Positions 46,201 to 56,479 of a stretch of DNA of 64,000 nt are shown in pieces. The stretch spans positions 5,088-69,087 of the forward strand of contig CALJIC010000057.1 of assembly GCA_937974195.1 (NCBI GenBank), given 5' to 3'. A program made the translations under genes and the position numbers. Each line of letters begins with the position of its first letter. Position 1 is the first letter of the stretch. The notes beneath the pieces were generated by a model, which saw only the letters and a list, made by a program, of their open reading frames with translations, did no database searches and was not told where the DNA came from. This DNA is from an uncultured Roseiflexaceae bacterium. GTDB lineage: Bacteria; Chloroflexota; Chloroflexia; Chloroflexales; Roseiflexaceae.

Positions 46201-47075
46201 CCCTCGAAGCGCTCGCCCTGCTCGAGCCGCGCCACGGCCGCCTGCCACTCCTCGAGCGCCTCGCGGCGCAGCCCGCTCACGTCTATCGCCTGGATGCGCG
46301 CCAGCGCCTCCGCGCGCCGCCAGAGCGGGAACTCGTGCGGCGGGCCGATCGTCGCGGCGCGCACCTGCGCCTCGCTGCGCTGCGTCACCGGGTCGAAGCG
46401 CCGCAGGCTGTCCACCTCGTCGCCGAAGAACTCGATCCGCAGCGGCATATCGTCGCCGGGCGGGAAGATATCCAGGATGCCGCCGCGCCGGTTGATCTCG
46501 CCCGGCTCCTCGACCGTCGGCGCCGTGCGGTAGCCGAGGTGGATCAGCCGCGTGACGAGCTCGTCCGGGCTGATCTCGTCGCCGCGCTGCAGCGTCACCG
46601 AGGCGTAGCGGTGCTCCTCGGGGGTGAGCGTCGGCTGAGTCAGGGCCTTCACCGGGGCGACGATGACGATCGACGGCGTCTGCGCCTCCTCGCTGGCCGC
46701 GCCGCCGGTCGCCGGCCGGCGGTCCGCAAGGGCGCGCAGCACGCGCAGCCTGGCCGCCAGCACGTCCGGGCCAGGCGACATATGCTCGTAGGGCAGCGCG
46801 TCCGCGGCGGGGAAGAGCAGCACGCGCTCCTCGCCGAGCCACTGCGCCATATCGTCGTGCGCGCGCAGCGCCGCGTCGCTGGTCTGGACGACGTACAGCA
46901 GCGGCCCGCTGTGGAGCGCCGCCAGGGCAGCGGTGATCGGGGCGCGCGCCGCGCCGATGGCCGGGGCGACATGCAGCCGCGCGCGCGGCTGGCTGCGCAG
47001 GGAGATCGCCAGCGCCTCGATCGCCTCGCGGCCGGCGATCTCCCTCAGGATGTCCGAAAGGTCGCGGATCGGCAT
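43227..47075 (-). CDS. mfd: Transcription-repair coupling factor Mfd
   Basis: This is a 1282-residue ATP-dependent translocase that removes stalled RNA polymerase from damaged DNA and recruits UvrA. A UvrB-like N-terminal module is followed by the CarD-like RNA polymerase-interaction domain (LKPGDYVVHIEHGIAVYEGL, near 550-575). Helicase motif I, GDVGFGKTEVAL, has Lys712 and the DEEQ box is at 807-810. The TRCF C-terminal domain closes the protein. Two low-complexity Ala/Pro/Glu-rich linkers, about 40 and 60 residues, lie near residue 460-500 and 1085-1145. They look like disordered insertions, since they interrupt no motif. The length is slightly above the usual ~1150. Confidence 0.96.
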   Translation of the reverse strand: MPIRDLSDILREIAGREAIEALAISLRSQPRARLHVAPAIGAARAPITAALAALHSGPLLYVVQTSDAALRAHDDMAQWLGEERVLLFPAADALPYEHMSPGPDVLAARLRVLRALADRRPATGGAASEEAQTPSIVIVAPVKALTQPTLTPEEHRYASVTLQRGDEISPDELVTRLIHLGYRTAPTVEEPGEINRRGGILDIFPPGDDMPLRIEFFGDEVDSLRRFDPVTQRSEAQVRAATIGPPHEFPLWRRAEALARIQAIDVSGLRREALEEWQAAVARLEQGERFEGRALFAPFFREPAPDSDGGAAHSSLLAHLPAGAVIVLNEATVLAQHAADLDQQAETRRAAQVESGELPRAFPRPYMRWDELVAQTGHLALVNLSNNEVVAGIHRTAGLAEPLVGHHLPPSLFQPAELFGGQLRRMVEDVVERLRAGERVAVVTAQAARIDELVREALAPEGERRPTADRRAPSTGGGAEANPAETPAADEADLAGGRWTAIHGFIDEGFRSPDLNLTVYTDTEIFGWRNRRLLRERRRKRDRSAEERAAFLRGLKPGDYVVHIEHGIAVYEGLVRRSVGGIERDYLNLRYAEGDRLYVPVDQIDRVSRYIGAGDAVPQLTRLGTQDWERAKRKARQAVQDLADELIRLYAQRQLSQGHAFSPDTEWQRELEAAFPYAETPDQLRAIADVKADMESPHPMDRLVCGDVGFGKTEVALRAAFKAVQDGKQVAVLVPTTVLAQQHYETFSRRMAPFPVKVEMISRFRSAKEQAEITRRLARGEIDIIIGTHRLLSKDVVFKDLGLLIVDEEQRFGVRHKERIKQMRANVDVLTLTATPIPRTLHMALAGIRDLSVIDTPPEDRVPIKTYVLPYDDHLVREAVLRELERDGQVYFVHNRVHSIYYVADKLRQLVPEAEIAVGHGQLEERQLERVMLDFFSGKDDVLVSTTIIESGLDVPNANTIIIDDATNYGLAQLYQLRGRVGRSAQRAYAYLFYKSDRPQTPEAQERLQAIQEATELGAGFRIAMRDLEIRGAGNLLGPEQSGHIAAVGFDLYSRLLEQAVRTLKQQLVAINFQEPSAKDQEARAEDQEAGVGADGVPQKSAEAASAPAADGSRPSAPAPRRKQPPVRVDEKVLISPLVTLDLPLDAYLPVDYIPDDQVRLAVYQRMAEAQTPRQVRELRQELRDRFGDPPEPAASLLTWLEIKALALAAGVTSVVTTDEEFIIRLPDGGAREREKLIRRYGRNPAIRIGPQFVRLDRRTYNANGDTKWIAAVTEVLETIAK

Positions 47076-47094
47076 CTCGTAGACAGGCCGAAAG

Positions 47095-47119
47095 GGGGCT
47101 GATCGCGCTGATCAGCCCC
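47095..47119 (-). other. Hairpin in the mfd leader
   Basis: A 10-bp perfect stem (47095-47104 with 47110-47119, loop of five) lies 20 bases before the mfd start. On the minus strand it is followed by CCCTTT. It could be a weak terminator for mtnP or a leader structure of mfd. Confidence 0.4.
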
Positions 47120-47134
47120 TTGTTACACGTAGGT

Positions 47135-47143
47135 ATTGTAGCA
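47135..47143 (-). promoter_or_regulatory. Possible extended -10 promoter for mfd
   Basis: On the minus strand TGC-TACAAT (47135-47143) is an extended -10. No good -35 is present. Transcription would begin about 53 bases before mfd and run through the hairpin. Confidence 0.3.
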
Positions 47144-47200
47144 CGACTCGGGCCGCGAAGGGGCCGCGGCGCGCGCCCTAAGCGGGCGAATGGCCTCTGG

Positions 47201-48067
47201 CTACTGGAAGTACTTGCCGATCAGCAGCTTGAGCTGCTCGCGCCTCTCGGCCGGAATCACGGCCGGGTCGGTGACGATCGCGTTGGCGAGCGCGTGGTGG
47301 GCCGGGCTGTCGAAGCCCGCGCCGATCAGCGGCACGGCGCGCCGCACGACCTCCTGCGACAGCTTGGCGTTCGCGGCGAGCACCTGCACGACCATGTCCG
47401 CAGTGACCGCGTCGTGGCCGGCGCGCCAGGCGTCGTAGTCGGTGACCATCGCGAGCGTGGCGTAGGCGATCTCGGCCTCGCGCGCCAGCTTGGCCTCCGG
47501 CAGCGCGGTCATGCCGATCAGGGCGTGGCCGCGGCGCCGGTTCTCCTCGCTCTCGGCGCGCGTCGAGAACTGCGGCCCCTCCATCACCACCAGCGTCCCG
47601 CCGCGGTGCACCGTGGCCCCCGCCTCGCGCGCCGCCTGCTCCAGCCGGTCCGCGAGCTGGGCGTCGAACGGCTCGGCGAACGCCACGTGGGCGACGATCC
47701 CGTCGCCGAAGAAGGTGTCGGGCCGGTGCCCGCGCGTGCGGTCGAAGAGCTGGTCCGGGATGACGATGTGGCCGGGGGCGTACTCCTCGCGCAGGCTGCC
47801 GACGGCGCTGACCGAGATCAGGTAGCGCACGCCGAGCTGCTTGAAGCCGTAGATGTTGGCCCGGCTCGGCACCTCGCTCGGCGTCAGGCGGTGCCCGACG
47901 CCGTGGCGCGGCAGAAACGCCACGCGCCAGCCGGCGATGCGCCCGATCACGTAGGTGTCGCTCGGCCTTCCGAACGGGGTCTCGAGCTCGACGCGCTCGA
48001 CGTCCTCGAGCCCTTCCATGGCGTACAGGCCGCTGCCGCCGATCACGCCGATCGTTACGTCTTCCAT
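47201..48067 (-). CDS. mtnP: S-methyl-5'-thioadenosine phosphorylase
   Basis: This 288-residue enzyme cleaves methylthioadenosine, a by-product of polyamine synthesis, to adenine and methylthioribose-1-phosphate. The N-terminal GVIGGSGLY, the phosphate-site RHGVGHRLTPSEVP block, SVSAVGSLREEYAPG and the nucleobase/ribose motif MEGPQFSTRAES are characteristic. TDYDAW near the C-terminal third is the adenine-recognition loop of MTAP. It precedes mfd on the minus strand with a 125-base gap. Length and motifs are complete. Confidence 0.93.
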   Translation of the reverse strand: MEDVTIGVIGGSGLYAMEGLEDVERVELETPFGRPSDTYVIGRIAGWRVAFLPRHGVGHRLTPSEVPSRANIYGFKQLGVRYLISVSAVGSLREEYAPGHIVIPDQLFDRTRGHRPDTFFGDGIVAHVAFAEPFDAQLADRLEQAAREAGATVHRGGTLVVMEGPQFSTRAESEENRRRGHALIGMTALPEAKLAREAEIAYATLAMVTDYDAWRAGHDAVTADMVVQVLAANAKLSQEVVRRAVPLIGAGFDSPAHHALANAIVTDPAVIPAERREQLKLLIGKYFQ

Positions 48068-48145
48068 GGTCTCCCTCCTCTCGACTGTCGGGGAGGCGTG
48101 CCTTCCCCGGAGTTCTCCTCTCCACCCTACCAGCGGGCGCAGGCG

Positions 48146-49132
48146 CTAGGGCTGCCCGCCGTGGATCAGGTCGATCAGCACCGGGTGCACCAGGTCCACC
48201 TGCGCGCCCGGCGTGCGCGGGTCGATCAGGTCGTGCGGCAGCCCGAGGCTGGCGCTGAACTCGTGGGTCCGCACCCGGCTCCCGGCGCGCGCCTGCCACG
48301 CCGCCACCAGCTGCGCGGTGTCCACGTTGCTGACGGACGCGTCGGCGCCGTTGGTGACGACGACGATCGACTGCGCCGCAGGGGGCCGGCGGCGAGCCTC
48401 GCCCAGCGTCCAGGTCGCGAGCAGGATGAAGGCCGCCAGCCCGCGGGTCGCAAAGCGCGGGTATCCGTAGGGCGCGCCGGGCGCCTGCTCGCGCAGCTGC
48501 GGGTCCCACCACAGGAAGCGGTTCGGCGCGCGGGCCAGCACGCGCGCCGCCGGCCGCGTGAACCACCCCGGGTACACGGCCACGCCGACCACCGGCGAGA
48601 TCGACACGCAGCGCTCGACGTCGGCGCGCTCCTGCGCGACCCAGGCGGTGAGCACCCCGCCGCCGGAGAGGCCGGCGACGGTCACCCGCTCGCCCAGGCC
48701 GCGGGCGATGTCCACCGCCTCGTCGGCGTAGCGCGCCAGCCCGGCGGCGGTCAGGTTGGCCGTCTGGGTGGTGAGCCTGTCCGACAGGCCGTGGCCGGGC
48801 ATGCGCGGGATGAGCACGTTGTAGCCGCGCTCGAAGAGCGCCTGGCCGAGCTCGTGAAACTGGCGCGGGCAGCTGGTGTACCCGTGGAACAGCACCAGCG
48901 CGCGCTGGGCGCGGCCGCCGTGGGTCATCAGCGTGCTGCGGCACTCGTCCCGCACGTCCGGCCCCTCGCTCCCCCGCAGCGCGGCGAGGCGGGCCAGGGC
49001 CTCGTCGTAGCTCGTGGCCGGCTGCGGCTGCGCCGCCAGCCCGCCGTCCCGCCGGAGCAGCGCCGCCGCCGCGAGCCCCGCCGCGCCCGCCAGCGCGGCC
49101 AGCGCGGCGCGCGTCTTCTTGCTTGTGCGCAT
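48146..49132 (-). CDS. Membrane-anchored or secreted alpha/beta hydrolase
   Basis: This is a 328-residue hydrolase. After MRTSKKTR a hydrophobic Ala/Leu-rich stretch (about 9-27) acts as signal or anchor. The catalytic domain has the oxyanion region FHGYTSCPRQF, the nucleophile motif GLSGGG and the likely acid/histidine blocks around NGADASVS and GLPHDLID. The start at 49132 is preferred to one at 49273 because the signal sequence begins there and GAGAAG lies before it. The overall fold fits esterase/lipase-like carboxylesterases. The substrate is unknown. It differs from the nucleophile-less protein at 7168. Confidence 0.82.
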   Translation of the reverse strand: MRTSKKTRAALAALAGAAGLAAAALLRRDGGLAAQPQPATSYDEALARLAALRGSEGPDVRDECRSTLMTHGGRAQRALVLFHGYTSCPRQFHELGQALFERGYNVLIPRMPGHGLSDRLTTQTANLTAAGLARYADEAVDIARGLGERVTVAGLSGGGVLTAWVAQERADVERCVSISPVVGVAVYPGWFTRPAARVLARAPNRFLWWDPQLREQAPGAPYGYPRFATRGLAAFILLATWTLGEARRRPPAAQSIVVVTNGADASVSNVDTAQLVAAWQARAGSRVRTHEFSASLGLPHDLIDPRTPGAQVDLVHPVLIDLIHGGQP

Positions 49133-49471
49133 GGCTTCTCGTCCGTGGACGCCACACCGGCGCGCTCGCGCCATGTGCCGCCCGCTCAGCGCTGAAGGCC
49201 GCGGCCCGATCTCCCGCGGGGCTGCCGCAGCGCCTGACCGGGCCCACCTGTATTGTACGCCCTCGCGTCCCAATGCCGCGCAGTGGTGCGGCTACGTTGA
49301 CAGAATCTCAATCTCTGGTTACAATCCGGTAACCCCATCCACTACCTGTCGCTCCACAATCTACCAATGTTGTTAAGCATATTGAGCGACCGTCGTCGCT
49401 GACGCTGCGCAGAATGGAGCGGCTGCGTAGGTAGTACCGTTGGAGAACGGTTCAAGTCTAGGGAGGTGTCC
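49133..49471. promoter_or_regulatory. Divergent intergenic region, hydrolase and aapJ
   Basis: These 339 bases separate two divergent genes. The plus-strand promoter at 49297-49325 is clear. On the minus strand only a TACAAT (49252-49257) is visible, with no -35. A ~140-base leader precedes aapJ, with an AT-rich stretch at 49355-49390. No riboswitch was recognised. Confidence 0.5.
49297..49325 (+). promoter_or_regulatory. Sigma-70-type promoter of aapJQMP, TTGACA-17-TACAAT
   Basis: A perfect -35 TTGACA (49297-49302) and TACAAT (49320-49325) are separated by exactly 17 bases, giving a strong promoter for the amino-acid importer. Confidence 0.75.
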
Positions 49472-50674
49472 ATGTCACGACAGATGCTTGCGCTGTGGCT
49501 CGGCGCCCTGGCGCTCGTCCTCGCTGCGTGCAGCTCGGGGCAGCCGGCGGCCGAACCGACTGCCGCCCCGGCTGAGCCGACTGCTGCTGCGGCTGAGCCG
49601 ACCGCTGCTCCTGCCGAGCCGACCCAGGCGCCAGCCGAAGCGGCCGAGCCGACCCAGGCGGCTGAGGCGCCGACCTCTGCTCCGGCGGGCCAGGCGCCGA
49701 CACCAGCTCCGGCGCCGGCGGCCGGCGGCCGGCTGCAAGCGGTGAAGGACCGCGGCACCCTGATCTGCGGCGTCAACGGCGGGCTGCCGGGCTTCAGCAA
49801 CCTTGAGGCGAACGGCGAGTACACCGGCTTCGACGCCGACTTCTGCCGGGTAGTGGCCGCGGCCGTCCTCGGCGATGCCCAGGCGGTCGAGTTCCGGCCG
49901 CTGTCCACGCAGGAGCGCTTCACCGCCGTCCAGTCCGGCGAGGTGGACGTGCTGTTCCGCAACACGACGTGGACCATCAGCCGGGACAGCTCGGTGGGCA
50001 TGGATTTCGGGCCGACGACCTTCTACGACGGCCAGGGCATTATGGTCCGCCGGGACCTGAACGCCACCACGCTCGAGGATCTCGACGGCGGCACGATCTG
50101 CGTGCAGAGCGGCACCACCACCGAGCTCAACCTGACCGACCAGTTCCGGGCGCGCGGGATCAGCTTCACCCCGGTGGTGTTCGAGGAGATCGACCCGACC
50201 TACCAGGCGTATGACGAGGGGCGCTGCGACGCGGTGACCAGCGACCGCTCGCAGCTGATCGCCCGCCGCACGACGATGCAGAACCCCGACGAGCACGTGA
50301 TCCTGGACGTGGTGATCTCCAAGGAGCCGCTCGGCCCGGCGGTGGCGCAGGGCGACAGCCAGTGGCGCGACGTCGTCACCTGGGCGGTCTACGCGACGAT
50401 CGCGGCCGAGGAGTTCGGCATCAACTCCGGCAACGTGCAGGAGTTCCTCTCGTCGGAGAACCCCGACATCCGGCGCTTCCTGGGCGTCGAGGGCGACCTT
50501 GGCCCGGGCATCGGGCTCGACCCGGACTTCACCGTGAACATCATCGAGGGGGTCGGCAACTACGGCGAGATCTACGACCGCAACCTCGGGCCGAACACGC
50601 CCTTCAACCTCGAGCGCGGGCCGAACGCGCTGTGGACCGAGGGCGGCCTGATGTACGCGCCGCCGTTCCGCTAG
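49472..50674 (+). CDS. aapJ: General L-amino-acid-binding lipoprotein of ABC importer
   Basis: This 400-residue extracellular lipoprotein captures amino acids for the AapQMP importer. MSRQMLALWLGALALVLAAC gives a signal peptide with Cys20 in the lipobox. A tether of about 65 Ala/Pro/Glu/Thr residues follows, then the AapJ fold beginning VKDRGTLICGVNGGLPGFS. FRNTTWTISRD and GTICVQSGTT are typical binding-site blocks. ATG 49472 is six bases after GGGAGG and is preferred to a GTG at 49466. It is the first gene of a complete operon. Confidence 0.92.
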   Translation: MSRQMLALWLGALALVLAACSSGQPAAEPTAAPAEPTAAAAEPTAAPAEPTQAPAEAAEPTQAAEAPTSAPAGQAPTPAPAPAAGGRLQAVKDRGTLICGVNGGLPGFSNLEANGEYTGFDADFCRVVAAAVLGDAQAVEFRPLSTQERFTAVQSGEVDVLFRNTTWTISRDSSVGMDFGPTTFYDGQGIMVRRDLNATTLEDLDGGTICVQSGTTTELNLTDQFRARGISFTPVVFEEIDPTYQAYDEGRCDAVTSDRSQLIARRTTMQNPDEHVILDVVISKEPLGPAVAQGDSQWRDVVTWAVYATIAAEEFGINSGNVQEFLSSENPDIRRFLGVEGDLGPGIGLDPDFTVNIIEGVGNYGEIYDRNLGPNTPFNLERGPNALWTEGGLMYAPPFR

Positions 50675-50713
50675 TTCCTGGCGGGAGGGCTGTGCCCCTC
50701 CATGGACGTTCGC

Positions 50714-50755
50714 CTCCGCCGCTCTGCTGCGACACGTCGCCGCGGAGCGGCGGAG
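50714..50755 (+). other. GC-rich inverted repeat between aapJ and aapQ
   Basis: A perfect 11-bp inverted repeat (50714-50724 with 50745-50755) with a 20-base loop lies 40 bases after the aapJ stop. There is no T-tract. It may stabilise the aapJ mRNA end or damp downstream expression. Confidence 0.35.
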
Positions 50756-50884
50756 CAGCGGCTTCGGGGGCGGCGAATGCTCCCCCGAGGCCCACTACTG
50801 CGCAACACCTGACTGTGAGCTGTGTCTGCGGCGAACCGTGACACGCAGGCACGCTCGTGCTGCACCACCTGTTGAGGGGAGCGG

Positions 50885-52072
50885 ATGAGCGTCCGGGGAA
50901 CGACAGCGGGGGCGACGAGCATCCCATTCTGGCGCAACGTGCGCGTGCTGTCCTGGATCGGCCAGGCGGCCTTCCTGTTGCTCGTGGCGCTGGTCGCGGC
51001 GTGGCTCTACGGGAACGTCACCGCCGGGATGCAGCGGATCGGGATCGGGGGCGGCTACGGCTTCCTGAACCAGAGCGCCGGCTTCGAGATCGGCGTCAAG
51101 CCGGTCCCGTACACGCCGCAGGACAGCTACTGGCGCGCGTTTCTGGTGGGCGTGCTGAACACGCTCTCGGTGACGGTGCTCGGCATCGTGCTCGCGACGA
51201 TCCTCGGGCTGCTCATGGGCATCGCCCAGCTGTCCAGCAACTGGCTGATCGCCAGGCTGGCGCAGGCGTACGTGGCGATCTTCCGCAACACGCCGCTGCT
51301 GGTGCAGCTGCTGTTCTGGTACCTGGCGGTGTTCCTGCGCCTGCCGCGCGTGCAGGAGGCGATCGCTCTGCCGGGGCCGATCTACCTGAGCAACCGCGGC
51401 GTCACGATGGTCGGCCTGGTGCCGACGGAGAGCTTCGGCGTCTGGCTGCTGCTGGTGCTGGTTGGGGTGGCGGCCAGCGCGGCGCTGTGGTACTTCCTGC
51501 GGCGCGCGCAGGAGCGCACCGGCCTCCAGAGCCCGCGCTTCCTGCTGGCCCTGCTCGTCGTGGCGCTCGTCGCTGTGGCCGGCTGGCTGGTGCTGGCGCC
51601 CTCCCCGCTCGCGGTGGAGGTGCCCGAGCGGCGCGGGCTGAACTTCCGCGGCGGGTGGCAGTTCGTGCCCGAGTACGCCGCCCTGCTGCTGGGCCTGGTG
51701 GTCTACACCGGCACGTTCATCGCCGAGAACGTGCGCGCCGGCATCCAGGGCGTCGCCCGGGGGCAGACCGAGGCCGCGCAGGCGCTCGGCCTCAGCCGCG
51801 GGCAGGTCCTGCGCCTGGTGGTGCTGCCGCAGGCGCTGCGGATCATCATCCCGCCGACGACCAGCCAGTACCTCAACCTGGCGAAGAACTCCAGCCTGGC
51901 GATCGCGATCGGCTTCCCCGATCTGTTCAACGTCTCGCGGACGATCACCAACCAGACCGGGCAGGTGATCCAGATGATCGGGCTGATTATGGCCAGCTAC
52001 CTGGCGATCAGCCTGACAACCTCGCTGCTCATGAACCTGTACAACCGGCGCGTGCGCCTGGTCGAGAGGTAG
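50885..52072 (+). CDS. aapQ: General amino-acid ABC importer, permease AapQ
   Basis: This 395-residue membrane subunit has the His/Glu/Gln-type permease architecture. It starts with a helix at about 25-45, a long external loop, then the permease core with FRNTPLLVQLLFWYL. The EAA coupling loop (GQTEAAQALGLSRGQ) follows at about residue 295. GAGGGGAGCGG before ATG 50885 provides the ribosome site. It is followed by aapM with three bases between stop and start, so the two are translated as a pair. Confidence 0.93.
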   Translation: MSVRGTTAGATSIPFWRNVRVLSWIGQAAFLLLVALVAAWLYGNVTAGMQRIGIGGGYGFLNQSAGFEIGVKPVPYTPQDSYWRAFLVGVLNTLSVTVLGIVLATILGLLMGIAQLSSNWLIARLAQAYVAIFRNTPLLVQLLFWYLAVFLRLPRVQEAIALPGPIYLSNRGVTMVGLVPTESFGVWLLLVLVGVAASAALWYFLRRAQERTGLQSPRFLLALLVVALVAVAGWLVLAPSPLAVEVPERRGLNFRGGWQFVPEYAALLLGLVVYTGTFIAENVRAGIQGVARGQTEAAQALGLSRGQVLRLVVLPQALRIIIPPTTSQYLNLAKNSSLAIAIGFPDLFNVSRTITNQTGQVIQMIGLIMASYLAISLTTSLLMNLYNRRVRLVER

Positions 52073-52075
52073 GCC

Positions 52076-53284
52076 GTGGCGACGATCGGCGAAACTCTGG
52101 GGCCGCCGCGCGAGCGCATTGACCCGCTGCGCTGGGTGCGGCAGAATCTCTTCAACAGCTGGTACAACGGGCTGCTCACGCTGCTGGCGCTGGCGCTGCT
52201 CGCAGCTTTGCTGCGCTCTGTGCTGACCTGGGCGCTGTCGCAGGCCGACTGGGCCGTGGTCGCGGTCAACCTGCGCCTGCTGATGGTCGGCACGTTCCCG
52301 TCCGAGCAGATCTGGCGGGTGTGGCTGTGCGTGCTGCTCGCCGCGACGCTGCTGGGGCTGAGCTGGGGCCTCTGGCCGAACGTGGCGCGCGCGGTGGGCG
52401 CGGCCGCCTGCGCCGCCAGCTTCCTGCTGGCGCTGCTGCCGTTCGCCCCCACGAGCCGCGGGCTCCTGGCGCTGTGCGGCGCCCTGATCCTCGGCGGGAT
52501 GATCGCCGGCCGCCGCCTGTCCATCCCGCGTGCCGACGGGACCGGGCGGCGCGCGGGGGCCTGGGTGGCGGGCGCCTGGCTGCTGCTGCTGCCGCTGGTG
52601 ATCTACCTGCTGCGCGGCGGCCTCGTGTTGCCGGCGATCCCCACCAGCCGCTGGGGCGGGCTGCTGCTGACGCTGCTGCTGGCGATCGTCGCGATCGTCT
52701 TCTCGTTCCCGCTCGGGGTGCTGCTGGCGATCGGGCGCCGCAGCAGCCTGCCGGTGATCCGGCTGTTCTGCACCCTGTACATCGAGCTGATCCGCGGCGT
52801 GCCGCTGATCACCGTGCTGTTCATGATGCAGATCATGCTGCCGCTGTTCGTCCCCGGCGGCGAGAGCATCGACAACGTCGCGCGGGCGATGGTCGGCTTC
52901 ACGATCTTCACGGCGGCCTACATCGCCGAGAACGTGCGCGGCGGCCTGCAGGCGATCCCGCGCGGCCAGGAGGAGGCGGCGCGCGCGCTCGGCCTCAACC
53001 CGCTGCTCACGATGGGGATGATCGTGCTGCCGCAGGCGCTGCGGATCGTGATCCCGGCCAACGTCGGCCAGTTCATCAGCCTGTTCAAGGACACGTCGCT
53101 GGTGGCGGTGGCCGGGCTGCTGGACCTGCTGGGCATCGCGCGCAGCGTCCTGGCGCAGTCGGAGTTCCTCGGGCGGCAGTCCGAGGTGCTGCTGTTCGTC
53201 GCGCTGGTCTACTGGGTCTTCGCCTACTCGCTCACCTACGTCAGCCGGCGGCTGGAAGAGGCGCTGGGGGTCGGGCAGCGCTAG
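52076..53284 (+). CDS. aapM: General amino-acid ABC importer, permease AapM
   Basis: This 402-residue permease partner of AapQ has the typical N-terminal extra helices (about 30-180) and the core with YIELIRGVPLITVLFMMQ. The EAA loop is GQEEAARALGLNP, near residue 300. A GTG start only three bases after the aapQ stop indicates coupling. AapQ and AapM form the membrane heterodimer. There are about eight helices in all. Confidence 0.93.
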   Translation: MATIGETLGPPRERIDPLRWVRQNLFNSWYNGLLTLLALALLAALLRSVLTWALSQADWAVVAVNLRLLMVGTFPSEQIWRVWLCVLLAATLLGLSWGLWPNVARAVGAAACAASFLLALLPFAPTSRGLLALCGALILGGMIAGRRLSIPRADGTGRRAGAWVAGAWLLLLPLVIYLLRGGLVLPAIPTSRWGGLLLTLLLAIVAIVFSFPLGVLLAIGRRSSLPVIRLFCTLYIELIRGVPLITVLFMMQIMLPLFVPGGESIDNVARAMVGFTIFTAAYIAENVRGGLQAIPRGQEEAARALGLNPLLTMGMIVLPQALRIVIPANVGQFISLFKDTSLVAVAGLLDLLGIARSVLAQSEFLGRQSEVLLFVALVYWVFAYSLTYVSRRLEEALGVGQR

Positions 53285-53328
53285 GTGCGGCCCACGTTGT
53301 CTCGCGGTAACCAAATCTTAGGAGCACT

Positions 53329-54093
<765 letters not shown>

Positions 54094-54130
54094 CCGCCGC
54101 CCGGGCCTGCCGGGCGTTTTCGCGGAAAGA

Positions 54131-54160
54131 GAAAAGACCCGCAACAATGCGGGTCTTTTC
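54131..54160. terminator. Bidirectional terminator shared by aapP and the tRNA pair
   Basis: A perfect 13-bp stem (54131-54143 with 54148-54160) and a 4-base loop are flanked by T-rich arms on both strands. It ends the plus-strand aap operon and, on the minus strand, the tRNA-Glu/tRNA-Asp transcript. Confidence 0.85.
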
Positions 54161-54170
54161 TACTCAGGTG

Positions 54171-54246
54171 TGGCGGAGCCGACGGGATTCGAACCCGCGA
54201 TCCCAGCCTTGACAGGGCTGTATGTTAACCACTACACCACGGCTCC
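54171..54246 (-). tRNA. trnD: tRNA-Asp (anticodon GUC)
   Basis: Read on the minus strand it folds as a cloverleaf. The acceptor stem is GGAGCCG/CGGCTCC, and the anticodon stem CAGCC/GGCTG holds the loop CTGTCAA, whose GTC reads Asp codons. The T-loop is TTCGAAT, the discriminator base is G and CCA is encoded. It lies two bases downstream of tRNA-Glu. Confidence 0.95.
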
Positions 54247-54248
54247 AG

Positions 54249-54325
54249 TGGTGACCCCAGCGGGATTCGAACCCGCGATCTCCACCTTGAGAGGGTGGCG
54301 TCCTAGGCCGCTAGACGATGGGGCC
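54249..54325 (-). tRNA. trnE: tRNA-Glu (anticodon CUC)
   Basis: On the minus strand the acceptor arms GGCCCCA/TGGGGTC (one G-T wobble), the anticodon stem CCACC/GGTGG with loop CTCTCAA, and a normal T-arm are seen. The anticodon CTC reads GAG codons. Discriminator A and an encoded CCA follow. It is the first gene of the pair, transcribed from 54372-54400. Confidence 0.95.
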
Positions 54326-54371
54326 ATTCACTTTGATTGCGGGCAGGTTTCCCTCGCCCGCAACGGACGTG

Positions 54372-54400
54372 AGTATAGCATACATTGGGGGAAAACGCAA
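54372..54400 (-). promoter_or_regulatory. Promoter of the tRNA-Glu/tRNA-Asp pair
   Basis: On the minus strand TTGCGT (54395-54400) and TATACT (54372-54377) are 17 bases apart, with TGC just before the -10 (extended -10). The transcript would begin about 40 bases before tRNA-Glu. Confidence 0.6.
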
Positions 54401-54457
54401 ATCGCATACGCGCGCGCAGAATCGAGCAGAATCCCCCCGCCAGCCGGCAGCCCTCCC

Positions 54458-56479
<2,022 letters not shown>

